Origin: Mycobacterium sp. SMC-4
GTDB lineage: Bacteria > Actinomycetota > Actinomycetes > Mycobacteriales > Mycobacteriaceae
NCBI RefSeq assembly: GCF_025263265.1
Contig: NZ_CP079869.1
Coordinates: 4,960,001 to 5,024,000 of the forward strand
Length of the DNA stretch: 64,000 nucleotides
Direction of reading: 5' to 3'
In this document: in pieces, positions 47,342-58,403 of the stretch
Layout: each line of letters starts with the position of its first letter
Position numbering within the stretch: the first letter of the stretch is position 1
Position numbers and translations under genes: made by a program
The notes under the pieces: generated by a model
The model's input: the letters and a program-made list of their open reading frames with translations, nothing else
What the model was told of the DNA's origin: nothing
The model's database searches: none

Positions 47342-48191
47342 CGCATCCGAGCCGACGACCAGCGACTCCCGGGTTGACGGCGCCACCGGGCCCGACCGCC
47401 ATGTGCGTACCGCAGCGTTCTTCGATCTCGACAAAACCGTGATCGCCAAATCCAGCACATTAGCTTTCAGCAAACCCTTCTTCCATCAGGGTCTGATCAA
47501 TCGCCGGACCGTGCTGAAGTCCGCCTACGCCCAATTCCTGTTCCTCATGTCGGGGGCCGACCACGAGCAGATGGATCGCATGCGCTCCTACATCACCACG
47601 ATGTGTGCCGGGTGGGACGTCGAACAGGTCAAGTCGATCGTCGGAGAAACCCTGCACGACATCGTCAACCCATTGGTGTTCGCCGAAGCCGCCGAACTCA
47701 TCGCCGACCACAAACTGTGCGGCCGTGACGTCGTGATCGTGTCGGCCTCCGGGGAGGAGATCGTGGCGCCGATCGCACGGGCGCTCGGGGCCACCCACGC
47801 GATGGCCACCCGGATGGTGGTCGAGGACGGCCGCTACACCGGCGACATCGCGTTCTACTGCTTCGGCGAGGGCAAGGTGGCCGCGGTTCGTGCGCTTGCC
47901 GCCCGCGAGGGTTACGCGCTCGAACACTGCTATGCCTACTCCGATTCGGTCACCGACATCCCGATGCTCGAGACCGTCGGCCATCCGACGGTGGTCAACC
48001 CGGACCGGGCGCTGCGCAAGGAGGCCACTTCTCGGGGATGGGACATCCTGACCTTCTCGCGGCCGGTGTCACTGCGCGACCGCTTCACAGCACCGTCGGG
48101 GGCCGCGGTCGCGACCACGGCCGCCGTCGGATTCAGCGCGCTGGCAGCCGGGGCGCTGACGTACACGCTGCTGCGCCGATTCGCGTTCTGA
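47337..48191 (+). CDS. HAD-superfamily phosphatase (Rv3661 type, SerB-like)
   Basis: 284 aa from GTG 47337, which has a leaderless-type -10 (TATGCT); ATG 47325 is an alternative start. HAD motifs: FFDLDKTVIAKSST (catalytic Asp pair DLD), VVIVSASGEEIV (motif II), Lys in GEGKVAAVRAL and YAYSDSVTDIPML (motif IV). A C-terminal hydrophobic helix (ATTAAVGFSALAAGALTYTL) suggests membrane association. Homologs are named phosphoserine phosphatase-like; some have been studied as lyso-PA or other phosphatases, so the substrate is uncertain. It precedes the Ms1-type RNA gene. Confidence 0.9.
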   Translation: MTASEPTTSDSRVDGATGPDRHVRTAAFFDLDKTVIAKSSTLAFSKPFFHQGLINRRTVLKSAYAQFLFLMSGADHEQMDRMRSYITTMCAGWDVEQVKSIVGETLHDIVNPLVFAEAAELIADHKLCGRDVVIVSASGEEIVAPIARALGATHAMATRMVVEDGRYTGDIAFYCFGEGKVAAVRALAAREGYALEHCYAYSDSVTDIPMLETVGHPTVVNPDRALRKEATSRGWDILTFSRPVSLRDRFTAPSGAAVATTAAVGFSALAAGALTYTLLRRFAF

Positions 48192-48261
48192 ACTGTACCA
48201 AAGCGAGATAGCTGACCGGTTCCGGTAACAATCCGGGCGCGGCGCCACAATGGGGCCTTGA

Positions 48262-48277
48262 TGTGATCGCGGTCACG
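48262..48277. promoter_or_regulatory. CRP-like site before the Ms1-type RNA
   Basis: TGTGATCGCGGTCACG matches the mycobacterial CRP pattern TGTGA-N6-TCACA except for the last base. It lies directly upstream of the inferred RNA start. Crp is encoded at 57729-58403. Confidence 0.5.
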
Positions 48278-48287
48278 TAGTACAAAG

Positions 48288-48605
48288 GAGATACGGAAGC
48301 CGGGCAAGGCCAAGGTCGAGCCGGAAGAGAAGGCTCTACCTCCCGACCCCGGACTCCCAGCACGGGTCCCGGAACCCACGCGGAGCACATACCGCGGAAT
48401 AGGTAAAAGCGTTGCGGGCCTGCGTACTTGCGAAAAGCGATCGACGGCGACGGCCTTTTGGGTGGGGCTACAGTCGAAGCGCATCGCATCGCGCCGAGGC
48501 CAACCCGCGCAACCCCACACGCACGCTTGGTAACCGGAGGCCAGTGCTTGGCGGGCGGCGCCCGAAGTCGTTTCGAAGTACTTCGGACGCCGCCCGTTTC
48601 TGTTT
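48288..48605 (+). ncRNA. Ms1/MTS2823-type abundant small RNA (ends approximate)
   Basis: In M. tuberculosis the approximately 300-nt MTS2823 (Ms1 homolog), which binds core RNA polymerase, lies between Rv3661 and Rv3662c (recalled); this interval has the same neighbours. It holds no convincing gene for about 400 bases, has GC-rich blocks and purine-rich stretches, and ends in a long terminator (stem 48553-48595, T-rich tail). The 5' end is set near 48288, just after TAGTAC (48278-48283), only by length and pattern; ends are not proven. Confidence 0.7.
48553..48605 (+). terminator. Strong rho-independent terminator of the Ms1-type RNA
   Basis: GGGCGGCG (48553-48560) pairs with CGCCGCCC (48588-48595) and CCGAAGT (48562-48568) with ACTTCGG (48580-48586), followed by GTTTCTGTTT. 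Confidence 0.9.
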
Positions 48606-48622
48606 GCTGACTACACCCCTGA

Positions 48623-49375
48623 CTACACCATCTCCTCGGCGATCGACAGCGCTTCCCGCGCGCCGGCGTGCAACCCCTCGCTACTGAGCACCAGCCACGC
48701 GGTCAGGCCCTGCGGGGTACCGGAGGCGAATCCGCGCGCCGCGGCCTGATAGTCACCTGAACGGCGCATCCAGTGCACCTCGGGCACGCCCAGCCCGTGC
48801 GGATCCAACCCGCTGGCGACCGTGATGAGCCGAGACACCGCCCGCGCCACCACGCCGTCGGCGCTGCCGAACGGCGCCAGCGTGAGCAGCTCACCGTGCG
48901 CGACACCGGCCAGCACCGCCGCGGGCACCCGCGTCGCACCCGTCACCAAGGCGGCCAGCATCTCCAGCCGGGGACCCACGTCGGGATCTGACCGGGGACG
49001 GCCCAGTGCGTCGGCGTCGACCAGGTCGGCCGCGGCCAGCGCGTGCAGTCGCGCGAGAGTCTGCAGCGGCGCCCGCCGCCACACCCCCACCAACGACCCC
49101 TCCCCGCCCTCGAGTGCCTCGGCGACCCGCAACGCACCGGCCAGCACCGGCTCGGTGCCCTCGGCGGGGAACTGCAAGGCTCCGCCGTCGAGCACCGAGG
49201 AAGCCCGCGCCGCGCGCAGTGCGGCCTCGGCAGCGGTCTTGGGCCAGCCGCGCAGATTGGTGCGGTGCCGGTGCGCGCGGCCCAATGCTTCACCGGCCTC
49301 GGCGGCGGCTTCTGCGACCCCACTCAGCTCCGTCAACGGCGCCAACGGATCTCGACCGGAGGTGCTGCTCGTCAC
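48623..49375 (-). CDS. Conserved mycobacterial protein (Rv3662c type), unknown function
   Basis: 250 aa from GTG 49375 (MTSSTSGRDPLAPLTELSGV); the frame extends 13 codons further upstream. Ala- and Arg-rich helices dominate (GEALGRAHRHRTNLRGWPKT; VLAGALRVAEALEGGEGSLV). A Fic-like or other catalytic motif is not evident to me. Homologs in mycobacterial annotations carry vague names such as oxidoreductase, which I cannot confirm. The position matches Rv3662c; the dpp transporter that follows in M. tuberculosis is missing. Confidence 0.8.
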   Translation of the reverse strand: MTSSTSGRDPLAPLTELSGVAEAAAEAGEALGRAHRHRTNLRGWPKTAAEAALRAARASSVLDGGALQFPAEGTEPVLAGALRVAEALEGGEGSLVGVWRRAPLQTLARLHALAAADLVDADALGRPRSDPDVGPRLEMLAALVTGATRVPAAVLAGVAHGELLTLAPFGSADGVVARAVSRLITVASGLDPHGLGVPEVHWMRRSGDYQAAARGFASGTPQGLTAWLVLSSEGLHAGAREALSIAEEMV

Positions 49376-49488
49376 GGTCGCACACGCTAGCCGACCGCTG
49401 GACCGACCAGTCATCGCGTTCGTCGCGGATCACCCACCGCCTGCAGCGCGAGTTGTGAGTTGGCGGTTTCTGTGGGCCTCGTAGTGAC

Positions 49489-49494
49489 TACCCT
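49489..49494 (+). promoter_or_regulatory. Putative -10 box of a leaderless acs promoter
   Basis: TACCCT fits TANNNT and ends 7 bases before the acs ATG at 49502; no Shine-Dalgarno sequence is visible. Confidence 0.55.
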
Positions 49495-49501
49495 CACAAC
49501 C

Positions 49502-51463
<1,962 letters not shown>

Positions 51464-51467
51464 CGCC

Positions 51468-52172
51468 TCAGCGAACCGGCACGAAGCCGCTGCCCGGCCT
51501 GCCCTTTGCGGTGATGTCACCGAGCTGGGTGTTGAACGACATGGTCACCGCGGGGGTGTGCAACGGGATGAACTTGACGACGCACGTCGGCAACGACTCG
51601 GAGAACGCGCCGTGGAGCATGCCGACCAGCCGGTTGTTGACGGTGACGGGGCCGCCCGAGTCACCCGGCCCGCCGCACACCTGGTTGAGGATGGTGCCCG
51701 GTTCCGTGCCCGGTCCCCAGGTGACGCCACACGAATACCCGGTGGTGCGACCGAGTTTGCAGGCCACATCGCCGAATCGGGGGTCCGGCGCCAGCCCGTC
51801 GATCCGGAAGCCGTTGATCTCGCTGACCGGGTTGACCTTGGCTCGGTCGAACTCGATGACCGCGTAGTCGAGGATGTCGTTGCCGGCCACCATCCGCCCG
51901 ACCGGGCCGGCGTTCTCGGCGCCTTCGGCAGCCACCACCGCGCCCGGGCCTCCACAATGGGCCGAGGTGAATCCGACCAGGCTGCCTCGGTTGTCGGTGC
52001 CGATGGCGGTCAGCGTGCAGAACGTCTCACCGTCGATGACCAGTCCGGAACCTCCGCCCAGCGTGACCGTCGGTGCTGCGGCGGCCGGGACCGTGCCCAG
52101 CGTGCACGCCGCCAACACCGCCGCGGCCGTGAGCAGCGCGCGAACAGCCAGACAGCGGCCGTGGATTGTCAC
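51468..52172 (-). CDS. Secreted trypsin-like serine protease (Rv3668c type)
   Basis: 234 aa from GTG 52172 (MTIHGRCLAVRALLTAAAVL). A signal peptide ends near VPAAAA. Catalytic triad: His in GFTSAHCGGPG, Asp in AGNDILDYAVIEF and Ser in GGPGDSGGPVTV; Cys pairs around CKLGRTTGYSCGV and QVCGGPG could form disulfides. Its length is close to that of Rv3668c (232 aa, recalled). It probably acts in the cell envelope or outside. The frame extends upstream another 68 codons without protein character. Confidence 0.93.
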   Translation of the reverse strand: MTIHGRCLAVRALLTAAAVLAACTLGTVPAAAAPTVTLGGGSGLVIDGETFCTLTAIGTDNRGSLVGFTSAHCGGPGAVVAAEGAENAGPVGRMVAGNDILDYAVIEFDRAKVNPVSEINGFRIDGLAPDPRFGDVACKLGRTTGYSCGVTWGPGTEPGTILNQVCGGPGDSGGPVTVNNRLVGMLHGAFSESLPTCVVKFIPLHTPAVTMSFNTQLGDITAKGRPGSGFVPVR

Positions 52173-52309
52173 CAATAACCCCAATCGATGTGCCCGACCC
52201 GCCATCTGTAGAGAACGTCGGCAGTCTAACGTCACGGCGGCGTCGTTTAGCGTTACGCCACGTGGCAACATAAGCCGCAACCGAAGGACCAGGCGGGAAG
52301 GATGATTGC

Positions 52310-52813
52310 GTGAGCGATCGCAAGAACGGCGTGCCGAACACCGTGACGTCGATACCGCTGGTGGACCCGCACGCACCCAAGCCCGACCCGTCGATCGGCG
52401 ATCTGGTCAAGGACGCCACCGCCCAGGTGTCGACGCTGGTGCGCGCCGAGGTCGAGCTGGCCAAGGCGGAGATCACCCGGGATGTGAAGAAGGGCTTGAC
52501 CGGCAGCGTCTTCTTCATCGCCGCGTTGGTCGTGTTGTTCTACTCGACGTTCTTCCTGTTCTTCTTCCTCGCCGAACTCCTCGACCAGTGGCTGTGGCGG
52601 TGGGCGGCGTTCCTGATCGTGTTCGGCATCATGGTGGTCGTCACCTGCCTGCTCGCGCTGTTCGGTTATCTGAAGGTGCGCCGCATCCGGGGCCCCCAGA
52701 AGACCATCGAGTCGGTCAAGGAATTGCCCGAGGCGCTGACCCCGGGCGCGGACAAGAGGGCCGTCGCGACGACCGACGGTAAGCAGGCGACGGCCGACCC
52801 GTCCGGCTGGTAA
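52310..52813 (+). CDS. Phage holin-superfamily-type membrane protein (Rv3669 type, DUF1469-like)
   Basis: 167 aa from GTG 52310 (GGGAAGGA 7 bases upstream). A soluble N-terminus with coiled coil (IGDLVKDATAQVSTLVRAEV; ELAKAEITRDVKKG) leads into two membrane helices (FFIAALVVLFYSTFFLFFFL; AAFLIVFGIMVVVTCLLALF) and a charged tail. This is the Phage_holin_3_6/actinobacterial holin-X pattern, found in mycobacterial genomes as housekeeping protein with no known function. The stop overlaps the ephE start (TAATG). Confidence 0.9.
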   Translation: MSDRKNGVPNTVTSIPLVDPHAPKPDPSIGDLVKDATAQVSTLVRAEVELAKAEITRDVKKGLTGSVFFIAALVVLFYSTFFLFFFLAELLDQWLWRWAAFLIVFGIMVVVTCLLALFGYLKVRRIRGPQKTIESVKELPEALTPGADKRAVATTDGKQATADPSGW

Positions 52814-53769
52814 TGGGCCGACCCGATCCGTCGGTCGTACGTATCGACGGGCCGTGGCGACATCTCGATGTGCACGCCAACGGCATTCGGTTCCACGTCG
52901 TCGAAGCCGAGGGTTCCTCCGGGGCGCTGGACGGTTCGCGACCGTTGACCGACCGGCCGCTGGTCATCCTGCTGCACGGCTTCGCCTCGTTCTGGTGGTC
53001 GTGGCGCCATCAGCTGCGCGGGTTGTCCGGCGCCCGGGTGGTCGCGGTGGACCTGCGCGGGTACGGCAGCAGCGACAAACCACCCCGCGGCTACGACGGG
53101 TGGACGCTGGCCGGCGACACCGCGGGACTGGTGCGGGCGCTGGGGCACAACTCGGCCACGCTGGTGGGCCACGCCGACGGTGGTCTGGTGTGTTGGGCCA
53201 CCGCGGTGTTGCATCCGCGCGCGGTGCATGCGATCGCGGTGGTCAGCTCACCGCATCCGGCGGCATTGCGGGCCTCGGCGTTGCGGCGCCGCGACCAGGG
53301 CGGCGCCCTGCTGCCGTGGATGCTGCGTTACCAGGTGCCGCGCTGGCCCGAGCATGTGCTCACCCGCGCCGACGCCACCGAGGTGGAGCGGCTGGTGCGT
53401 AGTCGCGCCGGTGCCGCGTGGCAGCAGACCGAGGATTTCTCGCACACCATGGGCCAGCTGCGGCGCGCGATCCAGATCCCGTCGGCGGCGCATTCGGCGC
53501 TGGAGTATCAGCGCTGGGCGGTGCGCAGCCAGCTGCGCGGCGAGGGCCGGCGGTTCATGCGCTCGATGAAGCGCCCGATCTCGGTTCCGGTCCTGCATCT
53601 GCGTGGCGAGTCCGACCCCTATGTGCTGGCCGACCCGGTGGACCGCACCCGCGATTACGCCCCACACGGCAGATACGTCTCGATCGGCGGCGCCGGGCAC
53701 TTCGCCCACGAGGAAGCACCGGGTGCGGTCAACGCGCAGCTGTCACGTTTCCTGCGGCAGATCTACTGA
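52813..53769 (+). CDS. ephE: Alpha/beta hydrolase, epoxide hydrolase EphE
   Basis: 318 aa. Nucleophile Asp in VGHADGGLVCW, oxyanion hole HGFASFWWSWRHQ, acid residue in RGESDPYVLADP and His in GGAGHFAHEEAP fit the epoxide hydrolase subfamily. It probably opens epoxides, maybe in lipid metabolism. The start overlaps the preceding stop, so translation is coupled to the membrane protein. It is the ortholog of Rv3670. Confidence 0.93.
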   Translation: MGRPDPSVVRIDGPWRHLDVHANGIRFHVVEAEGSSGALDGSRPLTDRPLVILLHGFASFWWSWRHQLRGLSGARVVAVDLRGYGSSDKPPRGYDGWTLAGDTAGLVRALGHNSATLVGHADGGLVCWATAVLHPRAVHAIAVVSSPHPAALRASALRRRDQGGALLPWMLRYQVPRWPEHVLTRADATEVERLVRSRAGAAWQQTEDFSHTMGQLRRAIQIPSAAHSALEYQRWAVRSQLRGEGRRFMRSMKRPISVPVLHLRGESDPYVLADPVDRTRDYAPHGRYVSIGGAGHFAHEEAPGAVNAQLSRFLRQIY

Positions 53770-54963
53770 TCAGCCCGCGTTGATGCAGGTACCTGTCGGT
53801 ACCGGGTCGACGTTGCCCACCCTGGCCATCTGCCGGGACACCTCCTCGGCGGTCAGCACGAAGCCGGTGTCCTTGTCCTCGACGGCGGCGCCGAAGACCA
53901 CCCCGAGCACCTTGCCGCCGCGGTTGATCATCGGCCCCCCGGAGTTGCCCTGCGCGACTTCGCCGCGAATGGTGTACACCTCGCGGGTCACCGTCTTGGT
54001 GCGGTAGATGTCGGGGCCGTTGAGCTCGATGGTCTCGCGCACCCGGGCCGGCGTCGCCACGAAGTCTCCGCCGCCCGGGTAGCCCATCACGATGCCGTCG
54101 GTTCCCGACGGCGCTTCGTCGTCGGCGAACTGCAGCGGGGCCGAGGGCAGGTCAGGCACGTTGAGGATCGAGATGTCGGCATCCGGGTCGTAGGACACCA
54201 CCGTCGCGTCGTAGGTCTGACCGTCGACTTCCACGGTCACGGTGTCCGAGCCGGCGACCACATGTGCGTTGGACATCACCCGGTTGGGCGATACCACGAA
54301 ACCGGTGCCCTCCAGCATCTTCTGGCAACTGTTGGCCACCCCTTGGACCTTCACCACACTGGACCGGGTCATGCCGACCACCGCGGACTCCTTCAGCGAC
54401 TGGTCGGGTTCGTCGACCGCGACCACCGGGGTCGGCCCGAACGGCTTGAGAACGTCGTGCAGGCCCGCGGTGGCCCACAGCGACGACAGCCGGTCGGGAA
54501 CCGAGCGCAACCAGTCGGGGGCGACCTGGTCGACCTCGGCGATGACCCGGGAGTCGCGCACCGCCGCGGCGAGGTTGGGTTGCGGCGAGGACATCAGCGC
54601 GGTGCCCAGCAGCCATGCGGCGGTCAATACCAACACCAGTTGCACCGCTACGCCGACCACCGAATCGGCCACCCGCAGCGCGGGGTTGCGGATCGCGCCG
54701 CGCACCGCCCGCCCGAGCACCACGCCGGCGATCTCGCCGATCACCACCAGGGTCAGGATCAGGAAGAGGGTGACGAACAGCTTGGTGCGCGGACCGTCGA
54801 TGTGGTCGACGACGTGTGGGGCCAGCAGCACACCGGCCACCGCGCCGAGCGCGACCCCGATCAAGGCCAGCAGGGAACCCGGCGCCCCTGATCGCCAGCC
54901 GGACACGGCGGCAATGAGCGCTACGGCGAGGATGGCTATGTCCAGCCACTGTGACGCGGTCAT
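53770..54963 (-). CDS. marP: Periplasmic serine protease MarP
   Basis: 397 aa with four N-terminal transmembrane helices (about residues 8-150) of CvpA/colicin V type, and a trypsin-like protease domain: His in MSNAHVVAGSDTV, Asp in YDPDADISILNV and Ser in AQGNSGGPMINRG. Cys pair in NSCQKMLEG and PTGTCINAG. MarP of M. tuberculosis is needed for intrabacterial pH control in acid and for cleaving the peptidoglycan hydrolase RipA. It overlaps the NUDIX gene stop by four bases (ATGA). Confidence 0.96.
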   Translation of the reverse strand: MTASQWLDIAILAVALIAAVSGWRSGAPGSLLALIGVALGAVAGVLLAPHVVDHIDGPRTKLFVTLFLILTLVVIGEIAGVVLGRAVRGAIRNPALRVADSVVGVAVQLVLVLTAAWLLGTALMSSPQPNLAAAVRDSRVIAEVDQVAPDWLRSVPDRLSSLWATAGLHDVLKPFGPTPVVAVDEPDQSLKESAVVGMTRSSVVKVQGVANSCQKMLEGTGFVVSPNRVMSNAHVVAGSDTVTVEVDGQTYDATVVSYDPDADISILNVPDLPSAPLQFADDEAPSGTDGIVMGYPGGGDFVATPARVRETIELNGPDIYRTKTVTREVYTIRGEVAQGNSGGPMINRGGKVLGVVFGAAVEDKDTGFVLTAEEVSRQMARVGNVDPVPTGTCINAG

Positions 54964-55754
54964 CGTTGCGCTTCACCGTAGCTGCCGTCGGTGTCCAAGA
55001 GCCTCATTGCCTCGTCGAGTTCGTAGACGTTGTCGGTGTCCCACTCGGTGGCCCAGCCGGCGACATCGAGCATCGCCGAGATGACCTGGCCGGTGAATCC
55101 CCACACCACCATCTGGTTGAGCAAGAATGCCGGGCCCGCGGAGCGTCGAGTGTTTTCCTTGCGATACACCATGATTCGGTTCTCCGGGTTGACGAAAGCC
55201 CGCACCGGGACCCGGGACACCAGCGCCGTCTCGGACTCGTCGACGACGGCGACGGGCCCCGGATCGGGCGAGTAGGCCAACACCGGGACGACGTGGAAAC
55301 CCGAGGGTGGGATGAACATCTTCTCCAGTGTGGCCAGCGGTTGCAGCCGGGTGGCGTCCAGTCCGGTCTCCTCGGTCGCCTCCCGCAGCGCGGTGTGGAC
55401 GGGGCTGCGGTCCTCGGGGTCGGCGGCTCCGCCGGGAAATGCGGCCTGTCCGGCGTGATGGCGCAGCGTCGAGGCCCGGACGGTCACCAACAGGTCGGCA
55501 TCGACGGGCAAGTGGCCGGCCGGGCCGTCGGCCGGTCCGGAAAACAGGACCAGCACGGCGGCGTCGCGGCGGACGCCGGTGACCGCCGCGGTGGCGTTGG
55601 CGGCGGTCAGCGCCGCCAGCACCTCGGCCGGCACCCGGCGCCGGTAGGCGTTGCGCACCGCGTGCGGACGGTCGACCAGCGGCGCAAGCCACCCCGGAGT
55701 CGCGTCCGCGATCAGTTCGCCGGCATCGTTTTCTGGCCGGTCTTCCCAGCTCAC
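54960..55754 (-). CDS. NUDIX hydrolase (Rv3672c type, CoA pyrophosphatase-like)
   Basis: 264 aa from GTG 55754 (MSWEDRPENDAGELIADATP); the frame extends upstream into the preceding gene. The NUDIX box reads GGAADPEDRSPVHTALREAT followed by EETGL; the CoA signature-like HAGQAAFPGGA (NuBi-type) precedes it. It likely hydrolyses CoA or related nucleoside diphosphate compounds. Its stop overlaps the marP start, and it follows the thioredoxin-like gene by 22 bases, so nth, the thioredoxin-like gene, nudix and marP may form one operon. Confidence 0.9.
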   Translation of the reverse strand: MSWEDRPENDAGELIADATPGWLAPLVDRPHAVRNAYRRRVPAEVLAALTAANATAAVTGVRRDAAVLVLFSGPADGPAGHLPVDADLLVTVRASTLRHHAGQAAFPGGAADPEDRSPVHTALREATEETGLDATRLQPLATLEKMFIPPSGFHVVPVLAYSPDPGPVAVVDESETALVSRVPVRAFVNPENRIMVYRKENTRRSAGPAFLLNQMVVWGFTGQVISAMLDVAGWATEWDTDNVYELDEAMRLLDTDGSYGEAQR

Positions 55755-55776
55755 GTCCCAGCTCCCGGGGCCATCC

Positions 55777-56424
55777 TCAAGCCACTCCGATCGTCGGCTG
55801 AACCGCTTCGGCGATTTCGTCAGCGGTCGCAAATGACCGAGGCAGAATTTCGGCCACGCTACCGTCTGCGCGCAGCACAACCGTCGCGGGCATGACGTTG
55901 GGCACACGCAGAGCCGCTGCGATCGTGCGCCGGCCGTCCTGCAGGGTCGGCAAGTGCACCCCGAGTTCGGCCAGCCGCAGCAGCGCGGCCTGCTCGTTTT
56001 CGTCCTGGTGCACGGTCAGCACGGTGATCGCGGACCCGACACGCCGCTGGAACTCGGCCATCGCGGGCAGCTCGTCGGCGCACGGGCCACACCAGTAGGC
56101 CCACAGGTTCAGCACGGCCGGGCGGCCCGACAGCGCGGCGGCGACGTCGACCCGGGAGCCGTCCCCGGCGCACTCGAGGAACACACCGCGCAACGCTTCC
56201 GGTCCGGGCCCGCCCTCGGGTGCCGGACACGGTGCCAGGTCGGCGCGGGCCCGCGGTCCGGCCAGTGCCTCGGGGGTGTCGGCGTCGCGCCGGTCGCGCG
56301 CGGAAACCGAGTCCGAGGACGCGGTGCCGCCGTCGCGGTCATTGCCGAGTTCGCCCCACAGCGCCGCGGCCAGCGCCACGACGACAACCAGCGCGATCAC
56401 ACTCCATCGAACAGACGTACTCAT
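55777..56424 (-). CDS. TlpA-like membrane-anchored thioredoxin (Rv3673c type)
   Basis: 215 aa. One N-terminal membrane helix (SVIALVVVVALAAALWGELG) anchors a periplasmic thioredoxin fold; the active-site CxxC is in LWAYWCGPCADELPAM, and cis-Pro in NVMPATVVLRADG. An additional pair of Cys (APCPAP, FLECAG) near the N-terminal part may form a disulfide. It probably reduces or oxidises exported proteins, for example in cytochrome maturation. Start ATG 56424, 9 bases after the nth stop. Confidence 0.92.
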   Translation of the reverse strand: MSTSVRWSVIALVVVVALAAALWGELGNDRDGGTASSDSVSARDRRDADTPEALAGPRARADLAPCPAPEGGPGPEALRGVFLECAGDGSRVDVAAALSGRPAVLNLWAYWCGPCADELPAMAEFQRRVGSAITVLTVHQDENEQAALLRLAELGVHLPTLQDGRRTIAAALRVPNVMPATVVLRADGSVAEILPRSFATADEIAEAVQPTIGVA

Positions 56425-56433
56425 GACCGCCCG

Positions 56434-57186
56434 TCAGAGCCCGGCCAGTGCCAGCAGATGCTCGGTCTCGGGTCCCTTCACCAGTGGCGCGGCCACCAGC
56501 GGATCGGTCGGTCCGGCGCCGAATGACGGGCAGTCCTTGGCCAGCACACACACCCCGCAGGCCGGCTTACGGGCGTGACACACCCGGCGGCCGTGAAAAA
56601 TCACCCGGTGGCTGAGCAGCGTCCACTCGGAACGCTCGATGAGCTCACCGACAGCGTGCTCGACCTTGACCGGGTCCTCCTCGGCGGTCCAGCGCCACCG
56701 TCGGACCAACCGGCCGAAATGGGTGTCGACGGTGATACCGGGGATGTCGAACGCGTTGCCGAGGATGACGTTGGCCGTCTTGCGGCCCACCCCGGGCAGG
56801 GTGACGAGCTCGTCGAGGGTCCTGGGGACCTCGCCGTCGAACCGTTCGACGAGTTCCTGTCCCAGCCCGATCAGTGAGTTGGCCTTGTTGCGGAAGAACC
56901 CGGTGGGCCGGATGAGTTCTTCGAGCTCGGTGCGGTCGGCCTGCGCATAGTCGAGCGCAGTGCGGTATTTGGCGAACAGCGCGGGCGTGGTCAGGTTGAC
57001 CCGCTTGTCGGTGCTCTGCGCCGACAGGATGGTGGCCACCGTCAGTTCCAGCGGGTCAGTGAAGTCCAGTTCGCAGTACACGTGCGGAAACGCCTGCGCG
57101 AGCGTCCGATTCATCCGGCGGGCACGCCGGACCAGACCCAGTGGGGTCTCCCGGTCCCATTTCCTGCTCGACGCCCGCACGCTCAC
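56434..57186 (-). CDS. nth: Endonuclease III
   Basis: 250 aa. DNA glycosylase/AP lyase of base excision repair. Helix-hairpin-helix [17 protein letters not shown] contains the catalytic Lys; Asp in [14 protein letters not shown]; the [4Fe-4S] motif C-x6-C-x2-C-x5-C is in [17 protein letters not shown]. It is the ortholog of Rv3674c and begins the thioredoxin-nudix-marP gene string on the minus strand. Confidence 0.97.
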   Translation of the reverse strand: MSVRASSRKWDRETPLGLVRRARRMNRTLAQAFPHVYCELDFTDPLELTVATILSAQSTDKRVNLTTPALFAKYRTALDYAQADRTELEELIRPTGFFRNKANSLIGLGQELVERFDGEVPRTLDELVTLPGVGRKTANVILGNAFDIPGITVDTHFGRLVRRWRWTAEEDPVKVEHAVGELIERSEWTLLSHRVIFHGRRVCHARKPACGVCVLAKDCPSFGAGPTDPLVAAPLVKGPETEHLLALAGL

Positions 57187-57291
57187 CAGGCCAGGGTACG
57201 CAGTCGCCCCGACTCGCCGAGCCGAGGATCACTCCTTAACGAGGGCTTTTCGTGATCCTGCTGAGACCTTGAGCGTGTTTACTTCTGCGGT

Positions 57292-57624
57292 GTGTCGTGG
57301 TTGCTCGTCGCGCTGATTCCCGGGTTGCTGATGCTGGCGACCTTCGGTCTCGAGCGCCTTGAGGCCGGCCTGCGTCGGGACACGTTCTCAGCGGCCGATG
57401 TTGCCGAGTTCCTGGACAACGCCGAGGCCGGTGACGTCGACGCGCTGGCCAGGGACGGGATCGACGGCGCATTGCACAACGTGGCGCAGCGCCGCGGCGA
57501 GGTGGACTCGGCCACCGGCGGACTCTCCACCGTGACACCGGCATCTGGTTTGCCCACGCGGCAGTACTTCCATCATCGCGGCAATACTGAATTTCAGCAG
57601 ACCCGGCACGCCAATCCTGTGTAG
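57292..57624 (+). CDS. Small membrane protein (Rv3675 type), unknown function
   Basis: 110 aa from GTG 57292 (MSWLLVALIPGLLMLATFGL): one N-terminal transmembrane helix and a soluble part with EFLDNAEAGDVDALARDGID. The C-terminus is polar (YFHHRGNTEFQQTRHANPV). Position between nth and crp matches Rv3675 (125 aa, recalled). Function unknown. Confidence 0.8.
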   Translation: MSWLLVALIPGLLMLATFGLERLEAGLRRDTFSAADVAEFLDNAEAGDVDALARDGIDGALHNVAQRRGEVDSATGGLSTVTPASGLPTRQYFHHRGNTEFQQTRHANPV

Positions 57625-57728
57625 CGTGGGCTGGTCACCGGGCGCCGTACCTCTAGACTGATCCCGCGATCGCTTCCAGAGGCCGGCTCGCGCATGTCTA
57701 TTCATCGAACACCTATAAGAGGGGCAAC

Positions 57729-58403
57729 GTGGACGAGATCCTGGCCAGGGCCGGAATCTTCCAAGGGGTCGAACCCAGCGCCGTTTCCGCGCTGACCAAG
57801 CAGCTGCAACCCGTCGACTTTCCGCGTGGACACACCGTGTTCGCCGAGGGTGAGCCCGGGGACCGGCTGTACATCATCATTTCGGGCAAGGTGAAGATCG
57901 GCCGCCGCTCCCCCGACGGTCGGGAGAACCTGCTGACCATCATGGGTCCGTCCGACATGTTCGGCGAGCTGTCGATCTTCGACCCGGGGCCGCGGACGTC
58001 GAGCGCCACCACCATCACCGAGGTGCGCGCTGTGTCGATGGACCGCGACGCGCTGCGCGCCTGGATCGCCGACCGCCCCGAGATCGCCGAGCAGCTGTTG
58101 CGTGTGTTGGCTCGCCGCCTGCGCCGCACCAACAACAACCTCGCCGACCTGATCTTCACCGACGTGCCCGGCCGGGTGGCCAAGCAGCTGTTGCAGCTGG
58201 CTCAACGCTTCGGCACGCAGGAGGGTGGCGCGCTGCGGGTCACCCATGACCTGACCCAGGAGGAGATCGCCCAGCTGGTCGGCGCCTCCCGAGAGACGGT
58301 CAACAAGGCGTTGGCCGATTTCGCCCACCGCGGATGGATCCGCTTGGAGGGTAAGAGTGTGCTGATCAGCGACAGCGAACGCCTGGCGCGCCGAGCGCGT
58401 TAG
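57729..58403 (+). CDS. crp: cAMP receptor protein Crp (Rv3676/GlxR type)
   Basis: 224 aa from GTG 57729, preceded by GAGGGG. An N-terminal cyclic-nucleotide domain ([37 protein letters not shown] with the phosphate-binding cassette) and a C-terminal winged helix ([20 protein letters not shown]). It is a global regulator of carbon metabolism, resuscitation and envelope genes in mycobacteria. The membrane adenylate cyclase in this window may supply its ligand. CRP-like sites at 48262 and 62524 could be its targets. It converges on an MBL-fold gene (overlap of 4 bases). Confidence 0.97.
   Translation: MDEILARAGIFQGVEPSAVSALTKQLQPVDFPRGHTVFAEGEPGDRLYIIISGKVKIGRRSPDGRENLLTIMGPSDMFGELSIFDPGPRTSSATTITEVRAVSMDRDALRAWIADRPEIAEQLLRVLARRLRRTNNNLADLIFTDVPGRVAKQLLQLAQRFGTQEGGALRVTHDLTQEEIAQLVGASRETVNKALADFAHRGWIRLEGKSVLISDSERLARRAR

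Noticed and set aside
52310..52813. Holin-like gene as evidence of another phage remnant
   Set aside because: It is part of the conserved mycobacterial backbone (between the Rv3668c-type protease and ephE), so it is a host gene despite the family name.
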